A stretch of 56,884 nt of DNA from an uncultured Alphaproteobacteria bacterium (GCA_902524655.1 CABZEG010000007.1:1-56884); one strand, 5' to 3'; counted from the first letter of the stretch, positions 16,433-25,283 are shown. Notes: generated by a model from the letters alone, not told the origin. Translations and numbers: made by a program.

Positions 16433-18121
16433 ATGAATTTTGAAGAGGCAACTAAAAAGGTGTTAGAGACTGATGATTTATACCAGTTTTCCGAATACAC
16501 ACATGATGGTCAAATTTACAAGACCTTCGTAAATACCCCACAGACATTGCATGAATTGCTTGAGTATGGAAAAAAAAATCGTCAGTGGGACGAATTTATT
16601 ATTTATGAGAATGAACGAATTACATATTCGGAGTTTTTAGAAAAAGTGAATAGCGTGGCCGCTTTCCTTCAGAAAGAGTTGGGAGTAAAAAAAGGTGACA
16701 AAGTCGCAATAGCAATGCGAAATTTTCCCGAATATCCAATTCTATTGATGGGTATCGTATCCTTAGGAGCGATAGTTGTTTTTGTAAATGCTTGGTGGAC
16801 AACACGTGAAATGGAGTATGGTTTTAATGATAGTTCGGCAAAAATATGCTTCGCAGATAAGGAAAGATTAAATGTTATTCTTCCGTTCGCAAAAGCCTAC
16901 GGAATTAAATTAATTGGTATTCGATCGGAACATGATAATAACGTTTTGGACTATGAAGAGGAAGTGGCCTCCTATCCATCAAAAAAGTTGAAGGCAACTA
17001 ATATTGATCCAAAAGACGATTTTGGAATTATGTATACTTCTGGATCAACTGGAAACCCTAAAGGCGTTGTTCTTACTCATAGGGGAGCTATCTCAGCGGT
17101 ATTTTCTTGGTTAATGATGGAAAAGATAGGTTCATATGTGTATCCTGAAAAAGTGGCTGCTAAGAAACCATCTAGCATTCTTCTATTATCTCCTTTTTTT
17201 CATGTGAATGGTTCTCATCCAAACTTCTTATACGGGATTGCGAAAGGGTCAAAGATTGTCTTAATGTACAAGTGGGATCCAAAACAAGCCGTTGATATAA
17301 TCGAAAATGAAACCATAACTCTAATTCGAGCAGTTCCAACTGTTATTTCTGATCTCGTTGAGGAAGCTATCGCGCAAAGTAAATCTTTGAGCTCTTTGGA
17401 AACACTAAATGCTGGAGGTGCAAAACGACCGCCTCCAAATGTAGCACATGAAAAAAAAGCGCTGCCTTCGACAGATATTTCTTCTGGATATGGAATGACA
17501 GAGACCAACGCTTTAGGCGTGAGTGTATCTGGTGATGAGTATTTAGAAAATCCTGAATTAGCTGGTAGGCTAATTGGCGTCCTTCAAGACATAAAAATTG
17601 TTGATGAAAATGATAAGCAAGTTAAGTCTGGAGAAGTTGGTGAAATTGCAATAAAAAGTCCAGCAAATATGCGGTGTTACCTCAACAAAAAGATAGAAAC
17701 CGACCAGGTTCTTATAAATGGCTGGATGCATACCGGTGATTTAGGTTTTATAAATAGTCAAGGTTTGGTAACGATTGTTGATCGCAAAAAAAATATAATC
17801 ATCAGAGGAGGTGAAAATATATCGTGTTTAGAGGTTGAGGGTGTGCTTCAAAAGCATCAATCAATACTAGAATCTATAGTTTTTGCAGTACCAAATGAAC
17901 GATTTGGAGAAGAGGTTGGTGTCTGTATTAATTTAAAGAAAAAAGAAACTTTAAAAAAAGAAGACATAAATCAATTTCTTAATGATAAGCTAGCGAAGTT
18001 TAAAATACCTACCCATTATTGGCTGACAGATGATATCCTGCCTAGAGGTGCTACCGATAAACTTGATAGAATTACAACGCGTGAGCTTTGCTTGGATAAT
18101 AAAATAAAAAGTTTGCTGTAA
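16433..18121 (+). CDS. AMP-forming acyl-CoA ligase
   Basis: ANL-superfamily ligase of 562 residues that activates a carboxylic acid to its CoA thioester via an acyl-AMP. The P-loop YTSGSTGNPKGVVLTHRG lies near residues 202-219, the aromatic motif SGYGMTETN near 353 and the hinge region MHTGDLGFIN...DRKKNIIIRGGENI follows. The C-terminal lysine is in PRGATDKLDR rather than the usual TGK. It is fifth in the operon, with crotonases on both sides, so it probably charges the operon's substrate. Substrate size is not predictable. The ATG is preceded only weakly by a purine run, perhaps relying on coupling from the gene 6 bp upstream. Confidence 0.92.
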   Translation: MNFEEATKKVLETDDLYQFSEYTHDGQIYKTFVNTPQTLHELLEYGKKNRQWDEFIIYENERITYSEFLEKVNSVAAFLQKELGVKKGDKVAIAMRNFPEYPILLMGIVSLGAIVVFVNAWWTTREMEYGFNDSSAKICFADKERLNVILPFAKAYGIKLIGIRSEHDNNVLDYEEEVASYPSKKLKATNIDPKDDFGIMYTSGSTGNPKGVVLTHRGAISAVFSWLMMEKIGSYVYPEKVAAKKPSSILLLSPFFHVNGSHPNFLYGIAKGSKIVLMYKWDPKQAVDIIENETITLIRAVPTVISDLVEEAIAQSKSLSSLETLNAGGAKRPPPNVAHEKKALPSTDISSGYGMTETNALGVSVSGDEYLENPELAGRLIGVLQDIKIVDENDKQVKSGEVGEIAIKSPANMRCYLNKKIETDQVLINGWMHTGDLGFINSQGLVTIVDRKKNIIIRGGENISCLEVEGVLQKHQSILESIVFAVPNERFGEEVGVCINLKKKETLKKEDINQFLNDKLAKFKIPTHYWLTDDILPRGATDKLDRITTRELCLDNKIKSLL

Positions 18122-18137
18122 AAAAGAGAGGAATAAC

Positions 18138-18923
18138 ATGAAAGAGTATGAATTTGTTAGGGTACACATAGATGATCACATAATGTCGGTAACAATTAAT
18201 CGGCCAGAGGTTTATAACGCGGTGCATCCACCATTGAGTTTAGAATTAAATGAAATATGGGATAATTTTGGTAAAGATAAAGACCTTTGGGTTGCTGTTT
18301 TGACTGGAGAAGGAGACAAGGCTTTTTCAGCTGGGAATGACCTAAAATATTCGGCTTTACCGGCGGATCAAAAAGTTCAGCAACCGTCATCAGGATTTGC
18401 TGGATTAACTAGAAGGTTCGATAGAACAAAACCAATTATAGCAGCTGTTAACGGCTTCGCAATGGGAGGAGGCATGGAGACTGCTTTATGCTGCGACATA
18501 ATTATAGCCTCTGAAAATGCTAAATTTGCTTTGCCAGAAGTGAAGGTAGGATTTTTTGCTGCGGCAGGAGGAGTTCAAAGGCTTAGTCGTCAAATTGGTA
18601 AAAAGGCAGCTGTGGAAATAATGTTAACAGGAAGAAATGTTTTAGCAGCAGAGGCTTTGGAATTGGGAATTATTAATGAAGTCGTGCCGCATTCTTCTCT
18701 AATGGAATTAGCGATGGAAAAAGCGAAAGCTATTGCCTCCAATTGTCCATCATCGATACGGTATTCTATGGAAGCGCTAAACCATATGGACCACCTTGAA
18801 AACTATCCCGATGCTTTACGTAAAAGTGCGGAATTGATTGAGCTACTCCGACAAACTGAGGACCATAAAGAAGGTGTTTCTGCTTTTGTAGAAAAAAGAA
18901 AACCTAATTGGAAAAATCAATAA
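18138..18923 (+). CDS. Enoyl-CoA hydratase
   Basis: A 261-residue crotonase with both classical hydratase glutamates apparently in place: one in AMGGGMETALCCDI and one in FALPEVKVGF. The N-terminal MSVTINRPEVYNAVHPP, the oxyanion FSAGNDL and the C-terminal FVEKRKPNW are standard. It would add water across a 2-enoyl-CoA to give a 3-hydroxyacyl-CoA in the cytoplasm. GAGAGGAATA precedes the ATG. It is sixth in the operon, 16 bp after the ligase and 15 bp before two SDRs that could oxidise its product, so a short beta-oxidation-like sequence is plausible. Confidence 0.92.
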   Translation: MKEYEFVRVHIDDHIMSVTINRPEVYNAVHPPLSLELNEIWDNFGKDKDLWVAVLTGEGDKAFSAGNDLKYSALPADQKVQQPSSGFAGLTRRFDRTKPIIAAVNGFAMGGGMETALCCDIIIASENAKFALPEVKVGFFAAAGGVQRLSRQIGKKAAVEIMLTGRNVLAAEALELGIINEVVPHSSLMELAMEKAKAIASNCPSSIRYSMEALNHMDHLENYPDALRKSAELIELLRQTEDHKEGVSAFVEKRKPNWKNQ

Positions 18924-18938
18924 AAAAAAGGAAATCTT

Positions 18939-19712
18939 ATGACCAATCTTTTTGATCTAACAGGAAAGACTTGTCTTCTAACGGGCGCATCCAAGGGTAT
19001 TGGAAAATCGATGGCGATTGCTCTCGCACAACATGGAGGCACTGTAATAATTTCAAGTAGAAAGATAGACGTCCTTAAGAAGACAGCTGAAGAAATAAAT
19101 GAAACAATAGGGGAAGAGAGAGTTTTTCCGGTAGCAGCAAATGCGGGGAGAAAGGATGAACTGGAGAACTTGGTTAATGCATCAAGGCAGCTTTCTGGGA
19201 AAATAGATGTATTGGTTTGTAATGCTGGGGTTAATCCTCACTATGGACCAATGTCAGATATATCAGACGAAGCATATGATAAAACAATGGCGACAAACGT
19301 AAAATCAAATCATTGGCTATGCCAAATGGTTGTTCCAGATATGATGGCGAGGGGAGGAGGATCAATTATGATTACCTCTAGTGTAGGAGCATTCGAACCA
19401 TCTCTGAATTTGGGCACTTACCATATTTCAAAATTAGCGGTAATAGGATTAGTTAGAAATTTAGCTGCTGAATATGGTCCCCAAAATATTAGGGTAAATG
19501 CAGTATGCCCCGCTATAATAAAAACAGATTTTGCAAAAGCATTATGGGATGACGACTTAAAGGCTAAGGAGGCAGTTTCTAAAATACCGCTTGGTCGTTT
19601 AGGGGAACCAGAGGATCTACAAGGGCTCGCGGTATTTCTAGCATCTAACGCAAGTAGTTATATCACCGGCCAGGCGATGACTGTGTGTGGTGGTGGATAT
19701 ATGTGGCGTTAA
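18939..19712 (+). CDS. Short-chain dehydrogenase/reductase (DHRS4-like)
   Basis: Classical SDR of 257 residues. TGASKGIG lies at about 15-22, CNAGVNPHYGP near 93, the catalytic Ser in ITSSVGAF and the catalytic dyad in YHISK; the C-terminus VCGGGYMW is typical of the DHRS4-type carbonyl reductase group. SD AAAAAAAGGAAA precedes the ATG. It is seventh in the operon. It probably oxidises the 3-hydroxyacyl-CoA or an alcohol intermediate; NAD versus NADP use is uncertain, though SSRK after strand 2 (Arg) favours NADP. Confidence 0.9.
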   Translation: MTNLFDLTGKTCLLTGASKGIGKSMAIALAQHGGTVIISSRKIDVLKKTAEEINETIGEERVFPVAANAGRKDELENLVNASRQLSGKIDVLVCNAGVNPHYGPMSDISDEAYDKTMATNVKSNHWLCQMVVPDMMARGGGSIMITSSVGAFEPSLNLGTYHISKLAVIGLVRNLAAEYGPQNIRVNAVCPAIIKTDFAKALWDDDLKAKEAVSKIPLGRLGEPEDLQGLAVFLASNASSYITGQAMTVCGGGYMWR

Positions 19713-19728
19713 TAATAAGGAAAAAGAT

Positions 19729-20499
19729 ATGGATATCAAAGATAGAGTAATAGTTGTAACTGGAGCTGCCAGCGGAATAGGTAGATCTCTCGTTAAAATC
19801 TTTTATAAGTATGGAGCAAAGCATGTTGTAAGTGCTGATGTAAATAAGGACGGAATAAACGAGGTCGCAAAGGAGTTTGGCGGAACTGCGATGAAATGTG
19901 ATGTCAGTCGAGAAGGGGATATTGCAAAAGTTATAAGAACAACGGAAAGAGAAATTGGTCCAATATCAATTTTTTGTTCAAATGCTGGCATTGGTCATCT
20001 GGGAGGAATTGAGGTTCCGAATGATGATTGGCAAAAAATTTGGGAAATTAATTTAATGTCACATGTATGGGCAGCCAGACACTTGGTCCCTTTAATGGAG
20101 AAAAGAGGAGAGGGATACTTATTAAATACGGCATCTGCCGCTGGTCTATTGTCACAAGTTGGTGATGCATCCTATTCAACGACTAAACATGCTGCAATTG
20201 GTTTAGGAGAATGGCTTGCATTTTCATATGCGAGGAAGGGTATAAAGGTTTCTATGTTGTGCCCTCAGGGAGTAAGAACCGCGATGACGGATGGATTGGA
20301 TCCAGAGCTCGCTGTTGCTATGAAAGATGGAATGCTTGAACCCGATGATGTTGCCGAGGAATGTGTTAAAACGATAAATGAAGAACGCTTCTTGGTATTG
20401 CCTCACACCGTGGTAGAAAAATATATACAATATAAGACGTCCAATTATGATGGATGGATAGCTGGGATGGCAAAATTAAATGAGAGATTTAGGTATTAG
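19729..20499 (+). CDS. Short-chain dehydrogenase/reductase
   Basis: Classical SDR of 256 residues with TGAASGIG at about 12-19, CSNAGIGHLGG near 85, Ser in TASAAGLL and YSTTK as catalytic dyad. The Asp in SADVN after strand 2 favours NAD. I start it at ATG 19729 with an AAGG site upstream, rather than at the GTG/ATG inside the previous gene, because MDIKDRVIVVTG is the natural SDR N-terminus. It is last in the eight-gene operon, and its stop lies inside the convergent tesB gene, which overlaps it by 11 bp. Substrate unknown. Confidence 0.9.
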   Translation: MDIKDRVIVVTGAASGIGRSLVKIFYKYGAKHVVSADVNKDGINEVAKEFGGTAMKCDVSREGDIAKVIRTTEREIGPISIFCSNAGIGHLGGIEVPNDDWQKIWEINLMSHVWAARHLVPLMEKRGEGYLLNTASAAGLLSQVGDASYSTTKHAAIGLGEWLAFSYARKGIKVSMLCPQGVRTAMTDGLDPELAVAMKDGMLEPDDVAEECVKTINEERFLVLPHTVVEKYIQYKTSNYDGWIAGMAKLNERFRY

Positions 20500-21358
20500 G
20501 TTTGCGTTTCAGAGGACGCATCAGTCCTTCTTGAGCAACGCTTGCAACAAGGGTTCCGTTCTGTGAAAAAACTTTTCCTCTGTTGAGACTTCTTGCAGCC
20601 CCTGAAAATGGACTATCCATTTCATACAAGTACCAATCATTAAAGTTAATTTTTTCATGAAACCACATTGCGTGATCCAAACTTGCCAGCATAACATCTC
20701 CCGAATACGCTGATACACCGTGAGGCCGGTTACCAGAGCCCAACAATGATACATCAGAGGCGTATGCGAGAAAGCAATGATGTACCCATTGATCTTTGGT
20801 ATCAAGGGTACCATCCACTTTAAACCACAAAAAGTTTTTGTCTGAAGTTGGTTCCGGATTGAATAAGTCGGGTGGATCAACATCTCTTATTTCAATTGGC
20901 TTTGGATTTAAAAAATTTGCACGCCTTTTTTCAGGAACTTTATTCGCAATGAGTTTTCTCTGTTCATTCCTATTAAGAACTCCCGAAGGCCCTTTTACTT
21001 CTTTCATCTTATGCTGATGAGACCAACCCTCTTCTTCAATATGAAATGATGCAGCCATATTGAATATTTGTTTTCCATTTTGTATAGCAACCACTCTTCT
21101 TGTTGTGAAGCTTCCACCATCTCGTGCTCTGTCAACCTCGTAAATAATAGGTGTTGATGGATCTCCAGGTCGTATAAAATAAGCATGAAGAGAATGACAA
21201 AGTCGTTTATCAACAGTTTTATAAGCTGCAGCTAACGCTTGAGCAATAACGTGACCTCCAAATACCCTTGATGCGACTTCGCCACCTTCCCCTGAACCTC
21301 GAAATAGATTGCGATCCAATATTTCGATATCAAGAAGTTTCTCTATTTTTTCTTTCAT
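20489..21358 (-). CDS. tesB: Acyl-CoA thioesterase II
   Basis: Double-hotdog TesB thioesterase of 289 residues, hydrolysing acyl-CoA to free acid and CoA. The N-terminal FRGSGEGGEVASRVFGGHVIAQAL is typical. The C-terminal catalytic triad region shows Asp in ASLDHAMWFH, Ser (for Thr) in DSPFSGAAR and Gln in VAQEGLMR. It overlaps the ACAD11-type kinase by 4 bp (ATGA) and is last in the minus operon that starts at the thiolase. Its end overlaps the convergent SDR by 11 bp. In this context it probably relieves trapped CoA esters. Confidence 0.94.
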   Translation of the reverse strand: MKEKIEKLLDIEILDRNLFRGSGEGGEVASRVFGGHVIAQALAAAYKTVDKRLCHSLHAYFIRPGDPSTPIIYEVDRARDGGSFTTRRVVAIQNGKQIFNMAASFHIEEEGWSHQHKMKEVKGPSGVLNRNEQRKLIANKVPEKRRANFLNPKPIEIRDVDPPDLFNPEPTSDKNFLWFKVDGTLDTKDQWVHHCFLAYASDVSLLGSGNRPHGVSAYSGDVMLASLDHAMWFHEKINFNDWYLYEMDSPFSGAARSLNRGKVFSQNGTLVASVAQEGLMRPLKRKPNT

Positions 21359-22380
21359 AGTGCCTTCATTAGTTCATACGCACGCTTAGCTAGCTTTGGA
21401 ACAGATAATGTTTCACGATTTGAGCGTTCAGGATTAGCGGCAATTCCAGACAAAGCCCTCTTTTTTACACCCTGTATAACACATGCCATTCGAAAAAAAC
21501 AGAACGCGAGATAAAAATTAAAATCTTTTATATAGTCGATGTTTCTTAACTCGCAATATTCTTTAATAAAATTTTCATCACTTGGTATTCCTAGAGGCTC
21601 TCTTTTAACACCTTTTAATCCCCTACTAATTTTTCCTGCTGTTTGCTCCCACTGCATGATTAAAGATGCGAGGTCAGCAATCGGATGTCCAGTTGTACAA
21701 ATTTCCCAGTCTATAATTGCAAGTAGTTTTGGCTCATTTTTATCAAATATCATATTATCAAGTCGAAAATCACCATGCACTAGTGAACGAGGAGAGTTAT
21801 CTATAGGTATCCTTTTCGGAAGTTCTTCCATCATTTCGCTCATTTCACTAATTTTTTCCGTTTCCGATGACAAATATTGTTTTGCCCACCTGCTTATCTG
21901 CCTTTCATAGTAATTCCCGTCTGCACCAAAATCTGTTAAACTCACCCTATCGATATTTACTTCGTGTAACGAAGACAATCCTCTATTTATTTCGCTATAA
22001 ATCTTTGCTCTATCGTTTTTAGCTAAACTTGGTAAAGCAGGGTCTTCATAAACTACTCCATCAACGAATTCCATTATATAGAAATCAACGCCTAAAATAG
22101 ACTGATCATCACAATAATGAAGCATCTTTGCGACAGGTACGGGTGTATCATATAAAGCCTTTTGCACTCTATATTCTCGGTCTATGGCGTGTGCCGATTT
22201 TAGTAAGGGTCCATCTGGTTTTCGCCTAATAACATAACTAGTGGTATCTGTCTCCAGTAAAAAGGTTGGGTTCGATTGGCCAATAGAAAATTTTTTTACA
22301 TTATTTAAATGTGAAAACCCGTCGATGGTGTTTGCTAGATAGGGGAGCAGTTTCTCTTTGTTTAATGGATCTTTAGACAT
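21355..22380 (-). CDS. ACAD11-like phosphotransferase (aminoglycoside-phosphotransferase fold), putative hydroxyacyl-CoA kinase
   Basis: A 341-residue APH-fold kinase. It tracks the N-terminal kinase half of human ACAD10/11: SIGQSNPTF (about 32-40), IRRKPDGPLL, SAHAIDREYRV, YIMEFVDGVVYEDP, the catalytic loop HGDFRLDN (202-209, Asp204 as base) and the metal-binding IDWE (223-226), then FYLAFCFFRMACVIQGV. In ACAD11 and in bacterial LvaA this kinase phosphorylates the hydroxyl of a 4-hydroxyacyl-CoA; that is established for those homologues and inferred here. It overlaps tesB by 4 bp and follows the histidine-phosphatase gene by 4 bp, with the matching ACAD gene just beyond. Resistance to aminoglycosides is not implied. 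Confidence 0.93.
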   Translation of the reverse strand: MSKDPLNKEKLLPYLANTIDGFSHLNNVKKFSIGQSNPTFLLETDTTSYVIRRKPDGPLLKSAHAIDREYRVQKALYDTPVPVAKMLHYCDDQSILGVDFYIMEFVDGVVYEDPALPSLAKNDRAKIYSEINRGLSSLHEVNIDRVSLTDFGADGNYYERQISRWAKQYLSSETEKISEMSEMMEELPKRIPIDNSPRSLVHGDFRLDNMIFDKNEPKLLAIIDWEICTTGHPIADLASLIMQWEQTAGKISRGLKGVKREPLGIPSDENFIKEYCELRNIDYIKDFNFYLAFCFFRMACVIQGVKKRALSGIAANPERSNRETLSVPKLAKRAYELMKAL

Positions 22381-22384
22381 TTTC

Positions 22385-23032
22385 CTAACTATAGGTCAGC
22401 AAATGAGCGTTGTCTCCATCGAATTGCGGTGCGTAGTTAAAGCTGTGAAGGTAAAAGGCTTTGGGAGTGTAAATGAACTTTGAGATTGATGTATTTTTTA
22501 TTTGTAAGTTTAATGTCATCATTTCTTCTTTAGGAGCATTGAGGGTTGTTGCTACCACTCTACTTATTGGTCCTCCTGATGTGACAACAACAACTTGTTT
22601 ACAGTCAAGATCACAACTAAACTCGAGCGCACTACTAATTCTTGAAGAAAAGTCTTCCCAGCTTTCAGTCGCATTTGGTAGTTTTGCATTCATCCAGTTG
22701 GTTACCGTTGATCTAAGAGTTTTAAAGTGCGTCTTCCTGTCAGTAAAAATCTCTTCTGGGATATTCGGGCCAAACTCTGCTAATAATAAGTCTCTAAAGT
22801 CATATTCGTTCCAGCCAGGGTGCTTATCAACTTGGCATTTCAAATTAAAATTTTCCAGTGTTTGCTGATGTCTTTTTTGGGTCCCTATAACAACCCTTTC
22901 AGGGGCTATATTTAGTTTGTCGAAAAAGGAACCTAAAAGAGCTGCTTGGTCATGACCTAACTCGGATAAGTTATCGTAATTTTCATGACCAAAAGATGCC
23001 TGAGCATGTCTAATTAGGATTAGCTCACTCAT
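22385..23032 (-). CDS. Histidine phosphatase superfamily protein
   Basis: A 215-residue phosphoglycerate-mutase-fold protein. The first catalytic motif LIRHAQAS places the phosphorylatable His at residue 9. The second, normally SHGG near the C-terminal third, reads VTSGGP (151-155), so the second His is replaced by Ser. A partial substrate pocket is visible at IGTQKRHQQT. It lies between the ACAD11-type kinase (4-bp gap) and dehydrogenase (15-bp gap), which suggests a role in handling phosphorylated acyl-CoAs or in controlling the kinase. Because of the altered second motif the activity is uncertain. Confidence 0.88.
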   Translation of the reverse strand: MSELILIRHAQASFGHENYDNLSELGHDQAALLGSFFDKLNIAPERVVIGTQKRHQQTLENFNLKCQVDKHPGWNEYDFRDLLLAEFGPNIPEEIFTDRKTHFKTLRSTVTNWMNAKLPNATESWEDFSSRISSALEFSCDLDCKQVVVVTSGGPISRVVATTLNAPKEEMMTLNLQIKNTSISKFIYTPKAFYLHSFNYAPQFDGDNAHLLTYS

Positions 23033-23047
23033 AAAGATTTAAAACTG

Positions 23048-24274
23048 TTAGTTTGAGTATCGTCTTAGTTCAGCTCTAGCGACCTGTCTTCTGTGAACGG
23101 CATCTGGGCCATCAGCAAGTCGTAATGTCCTAACGTGTGTCCACATATGAGCAAGAGGCGTGTCTTGACTGATCCCCATTCCGCCGTGCATTTGTATTGC
23201 CTCATCAATAACCTTTAATGCCATTAAGGGTGCCACTACTTTAATTTGGCTAATCCAAGGTTGCGCTGCTTTGACGCCTGCGGTATCCATCATCCAAGCA
23301 GCTTTTAAGCAAAGTAAGCGGCTTTGCTCTATTTCCATCCGGCAGTTCGCAATAATATCGTAGTTTGCTCCAAGTTCTGTTAATTCCTTTCCAAAGGCTG
23401 TTCGTGTTTTAGAGCGCCTTATCATCAACTCAAGGGCTTTCTCTGCTTGCCCAATGGCTCTCATACAATGATGGATTCTTCCTGGCCCTAGTCTTCCTTG
23501 TGATACCTCGAAGCCACGCCCCTCACCAAGAATTAGATTTTCTGCTGGAACCTTCACATCTGTGAATTTACAGTGTCCATGCCCATGCGGAGCATCGTCT
23601 GCACCAAAAACATTCATATATCTAAGTACTTCAAATCCTTCAGAGTCGGCATCTACAAAAAACATTGAATGCCTGGAATGCTTTGCAGCATCTGGGTCAG
23701 TTAGCGCCATAACAATAAAAACTTTACACCTGGGATCTCCAACACCGGAAGACCACCATTTTTGACCATTCAATACCCAATGATCTCCGTCTTTTTTTGC
23801 TTCGAGCGATATATTTGTTGCGTCTGAAGAGGCAACATCAGGCTCCGTCATTAAATAAGCAGATCGGATCTCTCCTTCTAGTAACTTTGTTAACCATTTC
23901 TTTTTGTGGTTTTCATTGCCATAGCGCTCAATTACTTCCATATTTCCCGTGTCCGGTGCGCTGCAGTTAAATACTTCAGCTGCGATACCAACTTTTCCCA
24001 TCTCTTCTGCAAGATAAGCATACTCAACGGTTGATAAACCGTAGCCTTTCTCTGAATCGGTAAGCCAAAAGTTCCAAAGGCCTCTTTCTTTAGCAAGAGA
24101 CTTTAGATGGTTTAATATTTCCACTTGTCGTTCGGTAAATTGCCACCTGCTTCCGGATGGATGCTTTCCTACTTCTTCGTGAAACTCTTGGTCAAGTGGT
24201 TCTATGTCATCTGAAACCATCTGCCTTACTTTATCAATTAATGGTTTTACTTTATCGGTAACGCCTAAATCCAT
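23048..24274 (-). CDS. ACAD11-like acyl-CoA dehydrogenase
   Basis: A 408-residue FAD enzyme matching the C-terminal dehydrogenase half of ACAD10/11. Seen in order: NCSAPDTGNMEV, YLMTEPDVASSDATN (FAD/substrate signature near 140-155), NGQKWWSSGVGDPRCKV, GRLGPGRIHHCMR near 265-277, and HGGMGISQDTPLAHMW near 362. At the C-terminal position where classical ACADs have the catalytic Glu region it reads LADGPDAVHR with Asp388. In ACAD11/LvaC this domain converts a 4-phosphoacyl-CoA to an enoyl-CoA; ordinary dehydrogenation is the alternative. It sits in the minus operon after nitronate monooxygenase (13-bp gap) and before the phosphatase and kinase. Confidence 0.94.
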   Translation of the reverse strand: MDLGVTDKVKPLIDKVRQMVSDDIEPLDQEFHEEVGKHPSGSRWQFTERQVEILNHLKSLAKERGLWNFWLTDSEKGYGLSTVEYAYLAEEMGKVGIAAEVFNCSAPDTGNMEVIERYGNENHKKKWLTKLLEGEIRSAYLMTEPDVASSDATNISLEAKKDGDHWVLNGQKWWSSGVGDPRCKVFIVMALTDPDAAKHSRHSMFFVDADSEGFEVLRYMNVFGADDAPHGHGHCKFTDVKVPAENLILGEGRGFEVSQGRLGPGRIHHCMRAIGQAEKALELMIRRSKTRTAFGKELTELGANYDIIANCRMEIEQSRLLCLKAAWMMDTAGVKAAQPWISQIKVVAPLMALKVIDEAIQMHGGMGISQDTPLAHMWTHVRTLRLADGPDAVHRRQVARAELRRYSN

Positions 24275-24287
24275 GTCTTTCTCCTAA

Positions 24288-25283
24288 CTAACTAAATTTT
24301 AATTTAAACTCTGAAACAGCTGCCGTAAATTCCGAATCTAAATTATGAACAAACTCCGAAACAGTTTCAATTGCTTTAATTGACGCAATGCCTTGCCCGC
24401 ATCCAAAAATTTGTGACCACGCCTTTGGCTTTTCAGATGAAGGGTCAAAATTCATATCTTTGACTGATCCCTCCTGAAGGTTGTCTGGGTCCATGCCAGC
24501 ATTGATAACGGATGGTTTCAAATAATTTCCAGAAACTCCAGTAAAAAGTGATGAAAGAAGTATATCTTCAGCAGAGGAATCGACGATCATATTTTTATAT
24601 GCATCAGTGGCATTTGCCTCTTTTGTTGCAATGAATGGTGAACCGATGTATCCCATGTCTGCTCCCATCATGAGTGAAGCAAGCAAAGCTCGTCCTGTTG
24701 CAATGGAGCCTGAAAGCAACAAGGGTCCCTTGAACCATTCTCTGATTTCTTGAATTAGAGCAAAGGGTGATTGAGGTCCAGCATGTCCTCCGGCACCGGC
24801 CGCCACTGCAATAAGCCCGTCGGCTCCTTTTTCGATAGCTTTTCTAGCGAAAGTATTATTAATAATATCATGTAAAACAGTGCCACCGCATGAATGAGCT
24901 GCTTCATTAACTTCTGGTCGAGCTCCAAGTGAAGTAATCCAAACAGGTACATTCCATTTTACACATATTTCAATATCTCGCATCAATCGTGGATTTGATC
25001 TATGCACTATTTGATTTACGGCAAAAGGTGCCGCAGGATTATCTGGATTTTCTTGGTTATGTCGATCAAGTTCCTCTGTTATACGTTTGAGCCATCTCTC
25101 CAGTTCAATAGGTTCACCCTCTTTCTCGCGGGCATTCAAGGCTGGGAAGCTACCAATAACTCCAGCTTTACACTGTGCAATTACCAAATCCGGTACCGAT
25201 ATAATAAATAGCGGGGCCGCTACCACTGGAAGCTTTCCCGATGTCAATACTGCCGGAAGATTTGTACTACTATGTATATTCAT
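24288..25283 (-). CDS. Nitronate monooxygenase-like FMN protein
   Basis: TIM-barrel flavoprotein of the nitronate monooxygenase/2-nitropropane dioxygenase family, 331 residues. The FMN/phosphate region GADGLIAVAAGAGGHAGP includes the family's catalytic His in GGHAG. Further motifs are PVVAAPLF at the N-terminus, LSGSIATGRALLASLMMGADMGYIGSPFIA for the flavin phosphate, and GCGQGI near the C-terminus. Its start overlaps the thiolase stop by one base and the ACAD gene follows after 13 bp. Members of this family near beta-oxidation genes are often assigned as NMO by homology only; some are enoyl-reductase-like, so the reaction here is uncertain. Confidence 0.87.
   Translation of the reverse strand: MNIHSSTNLPAVLTSGKLPVVAAPLFIISVPDLVIAQCKAGVIGSFPALNAREKEGEPIELERWLKRITEELDRHNQENPDNPAAPFAVNQIVHRSNPRLMRDIEICVKWNVPVWITSLGARPEVNEAAHSCGGTVLHDIINNTFARKAIEKGADGLIAVAAGAGGHAGPQSPFALIQEIREWFKGPLLLSGSIATGRALLASLMMGADMGYIGSPFIATKEANATDAYKNMIVDSSAEDILLSSLFTGVSGNYLKPSVINAGMDPDNLQEGSVKDMNFDPSSEKPKAWSQIFGCGQGIASIKAIETVSEFVHNLDSEFTAAVSEFKLKFS

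Noticed and set aside
21355-22380. Aminoglycoside resistance gene
   Set aside because: The APH fold alone does not mean resistance; motifs match ACAD11-type kinases and the context is acyl-CoA catabolism.
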